In this document: one piece after another, positions 1-10,992 of the stretch | Numbering within the stretch: the first letter of the stretch is position 1 | Layout of the letters: the number at the start of each line of letters is the position of its first letter | Assembly (NCBI GenBank): GCA_942159475.1 | Contig: OW804097.1 | Coordinates: forward strand, 109,182,582-109,246,581 | Source: Sthenelais limicola | Taxonomy: Eukaryota; Annelida; Polychaeta; Phyllodocida; Sigalionidae | DNA length: 64,000 nt | Reading direction: 5' to 3' | Position numbers and translations under genes: made by a program | Notes under the pieces: model-generated | What the model was told of the DNA's origin: nothing | Database searches by the model: none | The model's input: only the letters and a program-made list of their open reading frames with translations

Positions 1-58
1 ATCTACTTTTTAACATTCAAATACAGTGTGTAAAACATTTAGCAAATGGCCCTCTGGA

Positions 59-151
59 GGGTTCAAACTGATCGAGACACGTCAGAAAACGGGCCGAACC
101 CCAAAGGGGCTGAGTCCGGTTTTCTGATCATGTCGAGATCAGTTTGAACCC
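59..151. repeat. Inverted repeat, about 35-base arms
   Basis: GGGTTCAAACTGATC and GTCAGAAAACGGGCC pair with GGTTTTCTGATC and GATCAGTTTGAACCC across a short GGGG/CCCC centre. Followed immediately by AACTAACG tandem units (153-190). Confidence 0.7.
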
Positions 152-152
152 G

Positions 153-190
153 AAACTAACTAACGAACTAACGGAACTAACTAACGAACT
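153..190 (+). repeat. AACTAACG-type short tandem repeat
   Basis: Four to five imperfect units of AACTAACG or AACTAACGG. Confidence 0.7.
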
Positions 191-251
191 GAAATCTAAT
201 ATGTATGATCTATATTAGTTGTGTTTCATGGAGACTTCAGGCTGCGGATCC

Positions 252-512
252 TATACTTGGGTCCGGGCATCAGAGAAAAATATTATCGCCAACTCTACAC
301 ATGCCAACTCTACACATTTTAGTAGATCATGCTAAATTAAACTGAAAATGATAAATACTAGGTGTATATGAGAGTACATTTGGTATTGCGTTGATTCAAA
401 CAACCTGTTCAGTTTTATTGTGGACTGTATATTGAGCCTCATTTCTGTCTTAAATCTGGGTTATTTGAAAGCATCGATGAGGGTGAGCAGAAAGCTGGGA
501 TTGTCCCCTCTT
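252..512 (-). mobile_element. MITE-A copy, degraded, reverse orientation
   Basis: Contains TTTGGTATTGCGTTGATTCA and CTGGGTTATTTGA, diagnostic of the family consensus defined at 40681-40928. Ends are worn. Confidence 0.6.
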
Positions 513-2988
513 TCGAGTTCCGATTTTTTCAAATAATGAAGCATAAGGCTGTTCATGACAATATACTACTTTTTATTTCATACAGTCTCAATCTACTATG
601 TATGATCCATATTAGTTTTGTTTCATGGAGACTGCAGGCTGCCGCTTTTTGGGGGGAACAAGTTTTATTGCAGGAGTAGACATTCAGTGTCGTCGCAGTG
701 ACGATGTTCCCACGCTTAGTAACTGAAAAATTTAGTTAAACTGAAACGATTAACCAACTCATGTTACGTGACATGACGCCAAATTGTAAAAACATTTCTA
801 AGAAAACCTCTTAACTTGTTGTAAAGAAGTTCTAAAGAACACCATTCAAAGTGACTTATTGTCAAATTTTAAAAGAATGGGCTATCCTTTCTTCGGAGAG
901 TATAACCATTCGTTAGAAATATTCTTTTTTCCCGTTGGCATGTCGTCATGCAAAGCAACATGATTTCAGTGCAGTGATGAATTTCCATAACTATTATGTC
1001 ATATCCATTTATACGGAATCTTTATTGTAATTGCTTTTTCTATTTGCGTTTGTTCACATTGTTACCCAGCTCCAAGCTCCCTCTGTCTCTCCCTCTTTCT
1101 CTCTCCTTCTTGGCATAAATTCCTGACGATAAATATTGTTATCAATACACAAGGTAGAAGGCATATATTATAGGTAGGCACATACTTGTTCTACAGCGAA
1201 TGGGACGTTTTCAAGCCCTCTCGATGTATCTTACAATGTTCTGTTAGTAGTGGACAGTATTTTCACTTTCTTCAATGACTGAAAGTGATTCACAAAGTCT
1301 ATGTTTCATTTTTTAACTTTAAGATACTTACACAATCAAACCTATCATGAGATATGAGAACAATTGTCAATCTCTGAGCTAAGTCGCATTTTAAGTTACA
1401 TGTATTACAATCAATCCATATTTGGTTATGATTATGTAATCACGGTACGCTAAGTATCCTAGGTTACTTATAAATGGCTCTTTAAAGTATAGAATTCGGT
1501 GGTTTGAAGAACCATTCTTTACACGAATTAACAATTGCTATACAGCTTCTTGGTGAAAAAAACACCATTCAGTACCCGGGATTTCCTTTTGTTCTGGGAG
1601 TAACCTCCAAATAGCACAAGACTAGAAATTAAATCTTAATTAATTACATCGTTAACTAGGATACATGTACTCAGTAGTTAGTGATATGTATCAGAATTGT
1701 TTAGTACGTGATACATTTAAGTCACGTTTCCTAAGTTGTTTTAATTAAGGTGCATATATTACACGTGCATGATTAATGATAAGGATGAGTGCCAAGTGGA
1801 TGGGCGATATATAGTGGTATAAAATGTTATGGATTCACACTCTAGTATGGAATTACACTTGCTCCCCCAGGCACTAAGGGAAGCTGAACTATTCCTGGCA
1901 AAAACAAGCGTTAAAAAATGTCTACCATTAAGTCATCTGCCAGAAGAATATGACAACGCACTGAAGGTCATAGAATTGCACATAGTTTGAATATCTTTTT
2001 AATATTTAAACAGCTGTAAATAGAGAGATTGTATTAGAGAGAACAAAAAAAATAAAGCTGTCCAATGCACTCCTTCCAGTGACACCCATGTCCCTCAACC
2101 CCCTGCCCCTAACCTACTCAATAATTTACTTTTAACTGTTCATATCAAGCAATTTAGGCATCTCAAGAACTCTCATATATATTAACCTCGATCTGTATCA
2201 TTTGCTCATTGGAAATGATGTTCTGGTAGGATATATGTCTGGAAACATGTTATTTGGCAACTCAAGCTATAGTTGATACAGCAATATCTAGTTGTCGCCA
2301 CTATCCTGTATAGTTTCCCATACTTGCTCAATTTGAATCCGCCATACATGTAATAGCTGGTTCCGTACAATGATTATCAATCGAACAATATCAGTCTCTT
2401 CGTGAATTTCTTTCATGTGTAAAGTTGTATTTCTTGAAAATAGGGAGAAATGAATCAAGGAGTAGATCGAGTTTTCATGAGATTCGTTGAATTACAGGGG
2501 TCAGCAATGATGATTTTCGCAATTGCATGAATTGAAATAATTAGGGTGAACATTTACTCAGGATGTCGTTTATCAGAGGTCCAGGTGCTATATAACCACC
2601 TTAGGCAGAGACTAAAAGGATTAATAACCTCCATTTATGTCTTGATGGTGCACTGGTTAGCTAAACTTCAGCATGAAAACAAAACATGGGCGTGGGGGCT
2701 GACCAAGGTGACAGGTCGATGAAGAAATAATGTATATGATTATACAATAATTTGAAGTCAAATCAAAACAACTTAAACGTGCAATTTAGATTAATTGATC
2801 GAGTTGATGAGTTCAAACGTACAATTAGAAATACCTTGTTGCCACTTATGCCTTAACTGTCGATTGTTCAGGAATTGTTGATTGTTTGTATGCTTACCAT
2901 AAAACGTGTCTACCGGTATGTTTACCATAATACTGAATTACTTTATACGTTTGCGTATTATTTACACTGTAATTCTGTTGGGTTTGTA
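513..2988. other. No recognisable gene
   Basis: AT-rich sequence with a small CT-rich patch at 1078-1112. No frame of note and no splice-bounded coding pattern was recognised on either strand. Confidence 0.5.
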
Positions 2989-5092
2989 TTTTTTTTTAAA
3001 AACATATCTTTATTCAGGTAGATAAGTGGAGGCATATGCCAAAACAAACAGAAGAGGCTCGGGTAAACCCGATATTCCGCCTAACCCTGAATTTTCGCTA
3101 TTAACTATTGATCACAAATATGGCAGGTATTGGTAACTAATACATATATCGATTCAATAAGTGGTGGTGGTGATGGTAATAATGAGATGAGATGGTTGGG
3201 GTGAATTGGTGGTGAGTTGAGTTGGGTGGTCAATATGAAAATATACTATAACAATAGTTGGATAACAATGGTCAAAGGAATAAGTCGTTTTTCTTTAAGA
3301 AATATGGAGAGGATTAAAGATCCGGTAAATTAATAGCATTTGCTAGAATATCTTTTTTTAGTCTTCTTTTAAAAGCAAGTTTGTCATCAATACTTTTCAA
3401 GTTATCATTCAAGTTATTCCACATAAGCACTCCTTTATAGGCAAGGGAATTTTGGTAAATGTTACACGTCGGGTGATTTACCTCAAAGTTGAGGCCCCTG
3501 TTTTCTCTTAGGAGATAATTGGCTTCTTGCCTCTTAATAATCCAATCAACCCGGGGGACATGGAGCTGCTTCTGATAGAATTTAACATTATTAAAATAAA
3601 TACGTTGTTTAACAGTCATGACTCCAGCTTCCGAGTGTAAGTCATCGATATTATATCTACGAGGTTTCTTTAAAGCAAATCTTAAAGCCTTATTCTGGAA
3701 CACTTGCAGCTGGTTAATGTGAGATTTGTTACAATTGAGGTAACATACATTGCTATAATCCAGATAGGTTAGAATCATTGATTTGGTTAGCATTAGTCTA
3801 GTTCTACAGTTCAAAGCGTGTCTATTGATATACAAATTACATAACCTCACATTGGCCTTGCTAATAATGTGCTTTGCCATAACCTCAAATTTCAGACTCG
3901 TATCAATAGTTAAACCAAGGTATACGAATGAAGTAACCCAGTCAATATTATTTTGATAAATTTGTAAATTCAAGGGTGGGTCTGCATTAACTTTAGTCTG
4001 AAATTGCAATGCTGGAATAAGCATTGCCTTCGTTTTAGGCAAGCTGATGGATAATTTGTTGGCAAGGCTCCAGTCAGCAATTTTGTTTACATCTGCTTGG
4101 CAATATGCCAGTAGGGCATCTCTCTTAGGTGCATCATTAAGTAGTACAATATCATCAGCAAATAGGAGTATTTGGCCATTAAAGTTAATATTACAAATGT
4201 CATTAATGAATAAATTGAATAATAGTGGGCCCAAAATAGAACCTTGTGGGACGCCACACGATACCGTCCGATACGTGGAAAATAAATTGTTTGCTCTAAC
4301 TTTCTGTTGCCTACCTTTTAAATAATTCCTAATCCAGCAACGAAACCATATCGGTAAACAGAGGTGGTCTAGTTTTTTAATTAACAGGTTATGATTAATA
4401 GAATCGAATGCCTTTTGGTAATCGAAGAATACAAGGGTACTTGTATGACGTCGGTTCCTGTTATTGGCAAGTTTGTATAGTAACAGATATGTTGTTTCAA
4501 TAGTTGAGGCATTTTGCCTAAAACCGCCCTGGAATGGTGAGAGCAAATTATTAGTTTCAACAAAGGACTGTAATTGGTTATTAACATGTTTCTCTAGAAT
4601 CTTCCCAAATATATGTGTAAGAGAGATCGGTCTAAGGTTAGTGACGTGGGTAGCATTACCTTTTTTGGGGATAGGTATTACCGTGACCTGTTTCCATCTG
4701 TGGGGCACACTACCATGAACAATAGACAGGTTGAGTAAATAAATTAGCTGAGGTTTGATACATTTAAATAGGAGACTGTATACCTGCATGGGTATATCGT
4801 CACAACCGGAGGATTTAAAGGGTGATAATTTATCAATAATTTCAGAGAGCGAGTCCACTGTTATAGCTTCATAGGGTATCTGTTCCATAATGTGACCATT
4901 AGGGGCTACAGGACCAAGGTCAAATTCATTATCACTATCAGGTAATAGAGCCGCAGTTTTGGGGCCAATGTTGGCAAAGAATTTATCCCGGCGCGCACAA
5001 ATCATATTTGGCATTGAAACGTTCGCGGGGCCGGTTCGCACGTCGCCGATGCGACCCATGTCAGGCTTTACTATATATAGAACTGCAGCCAA
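2989..5092 (-). mobile_element. 5'-truncated non-LTR retrotransposon (CR1/Jockey-like LINE)
   Basis: Reading on the minus strand, an intact reverse-transcriptase frame is followed by about 320 bases of 3' untranslated sequence, AATAAAG at 3014-3008 and a run of A (2997-2989). This is the typical 3' end of a poly(A) LINE. No APE-type endonuclease is seen upstream of the frame, so the copy is probably truncated near 5.1 kb. Clade placement is from motif style only. I found no convincing target-site duplication. Confidence 0.9.
3314..5092 (-). CDS. Reverse transcriptase ORF of a LINE (no endonuclease)
   Basis: 592 residues, uninterrupted. RT motifs in order: NLRPISLT (152-159), GFRQNAST (190-197), DYQKAFDSI (224-232), GVPQGSILGPL (280-290) and the catalytic FADD (311-314; most families have YADD), then KTKAML and VYLGLTID near 355-396. 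The C-terminal 180 residues resemble the post-RT region of CR1/Jockey-type ORF2 proteins. The first 35 residues look unrelated to the usual endonuclease-RT linker, which resumes at RDKFFANIG, so the start codon may be fortuitous. An intact frame implies recent insertion. Confidence 0.93.
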   Translation of the reverse strand: MAAVLYIVKPDMGRIGDVRTGPANVSMPNMICARRDKFFANIGPKTAALLPDSDNEFDLGPVAPNGHIMEQIPYEAITVDSLSEIIDKLSPFKSSGCDDIPMQVYSLLFKCIKPQLIYLLNLSIVHGSVPHRWKQVTVIPIPKKGNATHVTNLRPISLTHIFGKILEKHVNNQLQSFVETNNLLSPFQGGFRQNASTIETTYLLLYKLANNRNRRHTSTLVFFDYQKAFDSINHNLLIKKLDHLCLPIWFRCWIRNYLKGRQQKVRANNLFSTYRTVSCGVPQGSILGPLLFNLFINDICNINFNGQILLFADDIVLLNDAPKRDALLAYCQADVNKIADWSLANKLSISLPKTKAMLIPALQFQTKVNADPPLNLQIYQNNIDWVTSFVYLGLTIDTSLKFEVMAKHIISKANVRLCNLYINRHALNCRTRLMLTKSMILTYLDYSNVCYLNCNKSHINQLQVFQNKALRFALKKPRRYNIDDLHSEAGVMTVKQRIYFNNVKFYQKQLHVPRVDWIIKRQEANYLLRENRGLNFEVNHPTCNIYQNSLAYKGVLMWNNLNDNLKSIDDKLAFKRRLKKDILANAINLPDL

Positions 5093-6219
5093 TGTTAAGC
5101 GTGAACGCGCGGCCAGGCAGGCAGAATGGTAGCGGTGTCATTGGTGCGTGCTCACGCTGGTCAGGCCGCGGTAATTTAAAAATTGTCAATGCTGTTTTAA
5201 AGCATGTTTCTGTGATTCAGTTGCAGTCCTAACAGTTTGAATGGTAGGTTTCATTAAACAATATCATAATTATTAAGAGTATTCAGCTCCTAATAGCCTA
5301 CTATTGGGCGAGCATGTCATTAGTTTATCCTATCATTCTTGCTGTGTATGTGCACCATTGCTTGCCTGTCCCAGAATCAGGTGGCGTGTATGAGGGTGCA
5401 TTTGATTGACAGCCAACCAGCGACCAAGCCACCTCACACTTTCACATGAACAACAATAGGGGTGGTTTAATATTGAGTGTTGCAACATCAAATAGAAACA
5501 ATGTACAAATGAACTGTACATTAGTTTAAAACTTATGATGTATTTTTAAATACATGATGTAGAATATTTATGGTCCATAAATGCAACATCCCATTAATCT
5601 GGGTTGTTAAAAAATAAAAGAATGTGCAAATGCAAACCAGTCAATCATGTCGCCACCTGGTGAAAACAAGTCGATCTAATCCTGTGGCTTGTTACATAGC
5701 TAACATACAAAACTAAACAGATTTCAAATGTGTCTTCTACAAGATATATGAACGCTCTTAGTTCTATGAAAAGTATGTATTCGAACACTGGATATTGAAT
5801 GTTTCTGCGTTTCTAAGGTAATCCTAAAGAATTACATTTAATTAGTTTACTTGTGATTTGGAGATGGGTGTTTCATATATAGTTATAGAAACCACTGAAA
5901 CATGGTGATGTATTTATAGTACAATGTTGGTTTTTTGGATGATATATAGTACACCTTGTCAGCTATCTAGAACAGTTTTCATATTAATTATATCTCTGGA
6001 TAAACCATATCTGCAAAGAGATATAGGTAGAGTATAAATACAGTAATATATATATTATATTTCATGCATTTATTTTATATTTATCTTTTACATGTCATTG
6101 TTTCATAGCCAACAAGCCTACCAGAAAACAGACAATAATGAACACAAAAATACCCTGATATAAACAACTATATATATCTGCCACTTTAGACTCACCACTC
6201 TGACACCCATACTCATCAG
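5093..6219. other. No recognisable gene; GC-rich start at 5093-5180
   Basis: The 90 bases above the LINE frame are CpG-rich (GCGCGGCCAGGCAGG), possibly the element's own leader or an insertion site. The remainder is AT-rich and non-coding. Confidence 0.4.
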
Positions 6220-6358
6220 CACAGAGCGTTCTGGCCGCGCTAATGCTTTAAATCAAAACAGCAAGCTTCCATACAGCTACTGGCCAGTAGCTGGTGGTAA
6301 AATAGTAAGCAATGCAGAGCGTTCCGACCGCGTAAACGTTTTAATACAAAAGAGCGTG
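6220..6358 (+). repeat. Direct repeat pair around a 16-base palindrome core
   Basis: CAGAGCGTTCTGGCCGCG and CAGAGCGTTCCGACCGCG start two similar segments of about 44 bases. Between them lies the perfect palindrome AGCTACTGGCCAGTAGCT at 6277-6294. Confidence 0.6.
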
Positions 6359-6983
6359 CGTGCATTTCAGTGGCAGGGGTAGGGGGACAGCCCAGTGGCC
6401 AAGAGCGGTGCATGCAGTGGTAGACACTGCCTGCATTCAGGCCGCTGAGGTTTCCTATTTGGTCGCGCTACCCTGCTGGCCTTGTGTGCGACGGGATTAA
6501 TTATGTCTGCGACAGAGAAACGGGAGCAATGAATCCTAAATTTTCAACTTAGAAGCAGGCTATATAGTAAACCAGTAATGAGAAATTGAAAAATCGATGA
6601 ATGAGGATAAAGAAAAATATGTTATGATCCTAGTTGCGTTGAGGGGAAGAATAAAAACTACCAGAACAAGTCTGAATTATACATACTCTCTTTTATTAAG
6701 AAACGGGGACGCAACCTCTTTAAACGCAACAGACACAACATATTGTGTTAATAAGTATCACATTGAAGTCAATGAGAAGTGCTGTAGAAATCATATGAGT
6801 TTATAAGAAACGCCACGTAGTGGGTAGTATACGATGTGCATAGAAGTGCGTAAAGTGCGTGAAAGTGCGCACACATTGTACCGTACATAAAGCATCTATA
6901 AGTAGTATAAGAAAAGTGGTAGAATTGAATGGCACTACATATGCGCCAATTATCTTCATGTGATCCCTTATGGTGTCAGGACA

Positions 6984-7114
6984 GCTACCCGCCGGAGATC
7001 TTACCCGCCGGACATCTACCCGCCGACTTTTACCATCTGGACAATTACCATCCTGGACATTACCCCGCTAGGACATCTACCATCCAGGACATTTACCATC
7101 CTGGGACATTCACC
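6984..7114 (+). repeat. Degenerate minisatellite, about 15-16 base unit
   Basis: Roughly eight units of CTACCCGCCGGACAT or TTACCATCCTGGACAT. Frame-free pattern, so treated as a tandem repeat and not coding. Confidence 0.75.
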
Positions 7115-7199
7115 AGCCTTACCTGAAGTTTTAAGGGAATTTTGGTACATGGATTATAGGAATACATTCCTCTTTTAATAAGGGATGTGGAGAGGAATG

Positions 7200-8240
7200 A
7201 GGTGGGGAATGGATAAATATTCTTTCCTCTGGCACATTATTTAAGCTTAACCCCTGCCATAATGAAGCTGGACACTAATCATGGAATGTGCTATTATTAT
7301 TTTCAAAATAGCCAAACATGTAGAAAAAACGTTTTGGCCCCCATTTCACTGAAATTGACCACATGTATCTAATATGATATCAATATTGCTCCATGTCCTA
7401 ATTTAAAATGAACATGTCAATTTAAAATGATATGCTTATATAATATTTATAAAGAGATTATTGTGATATCAGTTACAGCAGGCCTACTGGGGTGCAGACA
7501 TGTTACGTCATGATTCTGCAACTTGAAGCGAATCCTACCTCAAATAGTGTCCCTGAAGTTGTTGCCACTATCCCATTCATCCTTGCCACTCCTTGCTCTT
7601 TTAAAGATCTTTAAATTTGATGCCATGTTCGTGACAAATATACGTTGTTTGTTCCCATTCCAAGACTGGCCAGTTAATGATTTATTAATGACGGGGGCAG
7701 ACAAATACTTAACTAATGCACGCATTAAGGCTTGAAGTGTGTATCTATTTCGATAATTAGGAACATTCCAAAGTATTACATTTCAGTACAGTGGGAAAGT
7801 TCTAAATAGCCACAAACAACATTATGATTTGTTTTTTTAAAAAGTCTTGATTCTGACCATAATCACTCAATAACTACCAGTTAGAATGGCGTGAAATATC
7901 TGGAACATGAATTTGAAATCAATATGTTTTGTATTATTCCTTAATCAATATGCTTCAGTGTAACAGTTGAAAAAGGTTGTTTGTTATATCAATTCAGTAT
8001 AATTAGATGGTAAGAGAAAATATGAGTAAAATAAGTTTTTTGTTGACATAATATTAAGTCAAGCACAGGAAGATTGATATCTCTAAAATTAATAGTTGGT
8101 TGGAGCAAATATTGTGTACCAACTGATTGTTATCATAATGAGGAATCAACACATTGTGAAAATATTTTAATAATTTGGAGCACCCGGGAAGAACTTCGGT
8201 TACAGATGGGCCTGCTCCTTGTCCATAATTTTGAGTGTAA
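7200..8240. other. No recognisable gene; 3' flank of the secreted-protein gene
   Basis: AT-rich. A minus-strand ATTAAA near 8165-8170 could serve as a poly(A) signal for the gene above. Confidence 0.4.
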
Positions 8241-8296
8241 AATGTGAAAAATGGAAATAAATCTACTATATTATATATCTTTCTGGCGCCCCGTTG

Positions 8297-8460
8297 TCAC
8301 CATTGCTGTCCACTGTCACCACTGTCACTGTTAGAGTCAGTGGTGGAGTCATCATCTTCACTTGGTGAGGAGGTTAAATGCAGTATCCCTCTTCCTTCTG
8401 CGGTCACTCTCAGAACTGTCCTCACTGCCATCAGGGGAATTACTGGAAGCAGACGACTTC
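8297..8460 (-). pseudogene. Out-of-frame continuation of the Ser/Asp-rich repeats
   Basis: Past the TAG, a different frame (8460-8358) reads KSSASSNSPDGSEDSSESDR then RRKRDTAFNLLTK and stop. A third frame (to 8297) reads SPSEDDDSTTDSNSDSGDSG. Both share composition and the STTDS and poly-basic features of the exon above. This suggests an array broken by two indels, or undetected small introns or alternative splicing. Confidence 0.5.
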
Positions 8461-8467
8461 TAGGGGC

Positions 8468-8848
8468 CTACTTTAAGTCGAGGGGGACAGTGGTAGTAGT
8501 GGCGGACTCATCAGTGTCACTCTGTGAGGAGGTGGAGTCTTCCTCGTCACCTGTTGAGGAGGGGGAGTCATCATCATCACTTGTTGAGGAGGGGGAGTCA
8601 TCACTGTCATTTGATGAGGACCCCGACGACCTCTTTTTTCTGGCGGGGGAGTCAGTGGTGGACCCATCATCATCCGTTGAGGAGGGGGAGTCATCACCGT
8701 CATTTGTTGAGGAGTTGGACTCACCATCGTCACTTGTTGAGGAATCCGACCTCTTTTTTCTGGAGGGGGAGTCAGTGGTGGAGTCGCTGCTGGAGTCAGA
8801 AGATCCACTCTCCTCTCCAGTACTACTACGTTTACTTATCAAATGCCC
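8468..8848 (-). CDS. Ser/Asp/Thr-rich repeat exon with RKKR sites
   Basis: 127 codons including stop. On the plus strand the DNA is a degenerate tandem repeat of about 30 bases (core TTGAGGAGGGGGAGTCATCA), equal to about ten codons of the type DDSPSSTSDD. RKKR occurs after STTDSPS and again after STTDSPA. A glycine codon follows the acceptor. Other frames are also open, as expected of a coding minisatellite; the minus-strand frame is preferred because it joins the signal-peptide exon in phase. Confidence 0.6.
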   Translation of the reverse strand, partial: GHLISKRSSTGEESGSSDSSSDSTTDSPSRKKRSDSSTSDDGESNSSTNDGDDSPSSTDDDGSTTDSPARKKRSSGSSSNDSDDSPSSTSDDDDSPSSTGDEEDSTSSQSDTDESATTTTVPLDLK

Positions 8849-10087
8849 CTAAAAACGTCATGAAAAAATAATTATTAGAAGGTCACGTTCAGCTATAACT
8901 TATTCATATAATATATATAAGTAATCTCGTTCCCACTACTTATACATGTCGTCTAGGACACCCATAGACAATGAAACAATGTTAACTATAGAATGATTTC
9001 ACCATTGACTGCAGGACCTTAATAATTATTATGGTAATATTTGAGTCGATGTTTTGCCTCCACCAAATGTACTTGTTCATTTTTATCAAAGTATATCACT
9101 AATGAAATTTTGTATGTAACCCAGGAACGATATGTATTTTTGTTTTTGCCTTTTACAAAACCCAATAATGTTGTACGTAAACAGAATATCCCCTCATCAT
9201 CTTAACCACAAACCTTCTTCCTAATTGGAAAAATCTTAATGAGAATAAGAAGGTTGAAAATTCCTAGCATATACTTTTTCCGAGACATTACATGAAGCGC
9301 ATTTATCCTAGATGTAACCGTTGACAAATGTGTCATAACTTCAGCAATAAAATTCGATTTGTAAAAGAAAACAAAAAAAGAAACTTGGTTGGGACATTGT
9401 TAGGCCCATGTCATCTCTTTTGGGTCTCGATTTTTTTCATCCTTGTTGTTGTCGCCTGTTTAAAACAGTGGCAGATAAATGTTGTTATTATTCAATGGAG
9501 CCCAACGGTCCCTTTATTTCACAAAAAAACATGTTCGTAAGTGACGGTTACGTTCTTAAAGACATGTTGTATAAGAACTATCAAAGAAACCTTACGACCG
9601 TAACTGTATACATGATCGGCGTTTATGAGTCATAACCTGCATAGGTACCATTATTATGAACTAAACTTCGTTTTTCAATTCTTCATAGGGTCGTTATTGT
9701 TTATAGCGATCAGAAAGAATCCCCACCCCTCCCATCTTGCTAGCTTGAACCAGAAACACGCCTAATTTTATTTCAATCTAAATCGGTTAACTTGGAGATT
9801 AATTCCCTAATGTATAGTGTAGGTAGAACTTCTTTTCTAGAAGAAAAATGAAAACATTGCGTTTTAGCAATTTAGATTCCTTAACAGTCCTAAACTTTAT
9901 TTTGATGTATCGGGAATTTGAATGGCATGCATCTATACGAGTTCTGCAGGTTTATTATATATATAAAGTATATAAAAACGGTTTACTATACCTCTTTTTT
10001 TATTTCATTGGCAGCAGGCTGTTCCACGGGGAACGCCTCACACACAGCAAAGGCCACGACGGCCAGGAAGAGAAGAGTTACTTTCAT
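8468..10087 (-). CDS. Putative secreted Ser/Asp-rich repeat protein, two coding exons
   Basis: Predicted 158 residues from exons 10087-9992 and 8848-8468, joined in phase 0. The N-terminus MKVTLLFLAVVAFAVCEA is a clear signal peptide, probably cut after residue 18. The second exon encodes an acidic Ser/Asp/Thr-rich repeat with two copies of STTDSP(S/A)RKKRS. RKKR is a furin-type site, so the chain may be a processed precursor, or an acidic matrix-like protein. I recognise no family. Splice sites: donor GAG|GTATAG (below average) and acceptor GTTTTTAG. Repeat-like coding sequence continues past the TAG at 8470-8468 out of frame, so the true C-terminus is uncertain. Confidence 0.62.
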
Positions 10088-10109
10088 CGTGGTAGTGGAG
10101 AAAAGTGAT
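9992..10109 (-). CDS. Signal-peptide exon of the secreted-protein gene
   Basis: Exon with 22 bases of 5' untranslated sequence, then ATG at 10087-10085 and 32 codons. The encoded hydrophobic core LLFLAVVAFAV is followed by CEAFPVEQPAANEIKKE. Acceptor CTTTTACAG is strong. The exon edge and preceding intron are partly duplicated at about 10161-10215. Confidence 0.72.
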
Positions 10110-10215
10110 CTGTAAAAGATAATTCATGCATAGGTTAGACCCAAGATGATCTGGTATATCCAGGTAGTGGAGGGAAGTGATCTGTAAAAGATAATCGCAA
10201 AATTCATGCATTCAT
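10090..10215 (+). repeat. Tandem duplication across the signal-peptide exon acceptor
   Basis: GGTAGTGGAGAAAAGTGATC, TGTAAAAGATAATTCATGCA recurs about 70 bases later as GGTAGTGGAGGGAAGTGATC. The second copy therefore duplicates the branch and acceptor region. Confidence 0.75.
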
Positions 10216-10323
10216 GAGACAGATCCAACATTGGCGTTGATATTTGCCTAACAAAGAATAGTGTATTGTATACTAATGTATACTTGTATTAATTTTCACG
10301 TACAATAGTACGTTAGAGATTAT

Positions 10324-10535
10324 ATGGGGGAAATGGAGAGAGCGAATCGGGGCTATCGGGAGGAGGTGGGAGAGAGAGAGAGCGAGAGAGGAAAGCAGGA
10401 GGAGGTGAGAGAGGGTATAGGTGGAGGTGAGAGGGTGAGGGAGAGAGAGAGGAGAGGAGAGGGGCGGAGAGGAGGAGGAGAGAGGAGCGGAGGAGCGCTA
10501 GAGGGAGGGAGATGACAGAGAGAGGGTGAGAAATG
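10324..10535 (+). repeat. GA-rich low-complexity tract
   Basis: About 210 bases of almost pure purine (GAGAG and GGAGGA). All long frames across it are compositional artefacts. Confidence 0.85.
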
Positions 10536-10992
10536 GGAGAGAATACACGACGTAACTTCGAGAAACAATTAATACAAGGAGGACCAAAGCAAATATTACA
10601 GACAGACATAGAAAGAAGCAGAGGTGGAATAATTATGACTAATTATGGAATAAGCCAGTAAACGGTAGACATACTGAAAGAAATAACATAATATAAACAA
10701 TGTGATTTCGACGGACGGACAGGTAGAGCTCTATGGCAAATTAGTGATGAAAGGAATATTAGAGGTGGAGAGGTGCATAAGAATAAACTAAGGTAAAGAT
10801 GTCATGATATGTAACCTACATTACCCCTAAAGAATCCCAATGGATTACAATAAAATAGATTGAATGATAAGTATATTCATTTTAATTGATAACGTGATAA
10901 TACATGTATTAATTCGTTGCCCTTAATCGTATTATTACTCCAAAGAATATAAGATTTGAAGAACAACTGTATTATCGGAGATGATGTTGTCA

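Noticed and set aside
6378..6470. tRNA-like sequence AGTGGCCAAGAGCGGTGCAT
   Set aside because: An A-box-like start is present but no B box, and it does not fold to a cloverleaf by eye.
8244..8852. Plus-strand 202-codon frame over the Ser/Asp repeats
   Set aside because: The opposite strand joins a signal-peptide exon in phase and yields hydrophilic Ser/Asp repeats with convertase sites. The plus frame is treated as its shadow, although this is not proved.
10313..10609. Minus-strand Ser/Leu/Pro-rich frame
   Set aside because: Product of the GA-rich tract at 10324-10535.
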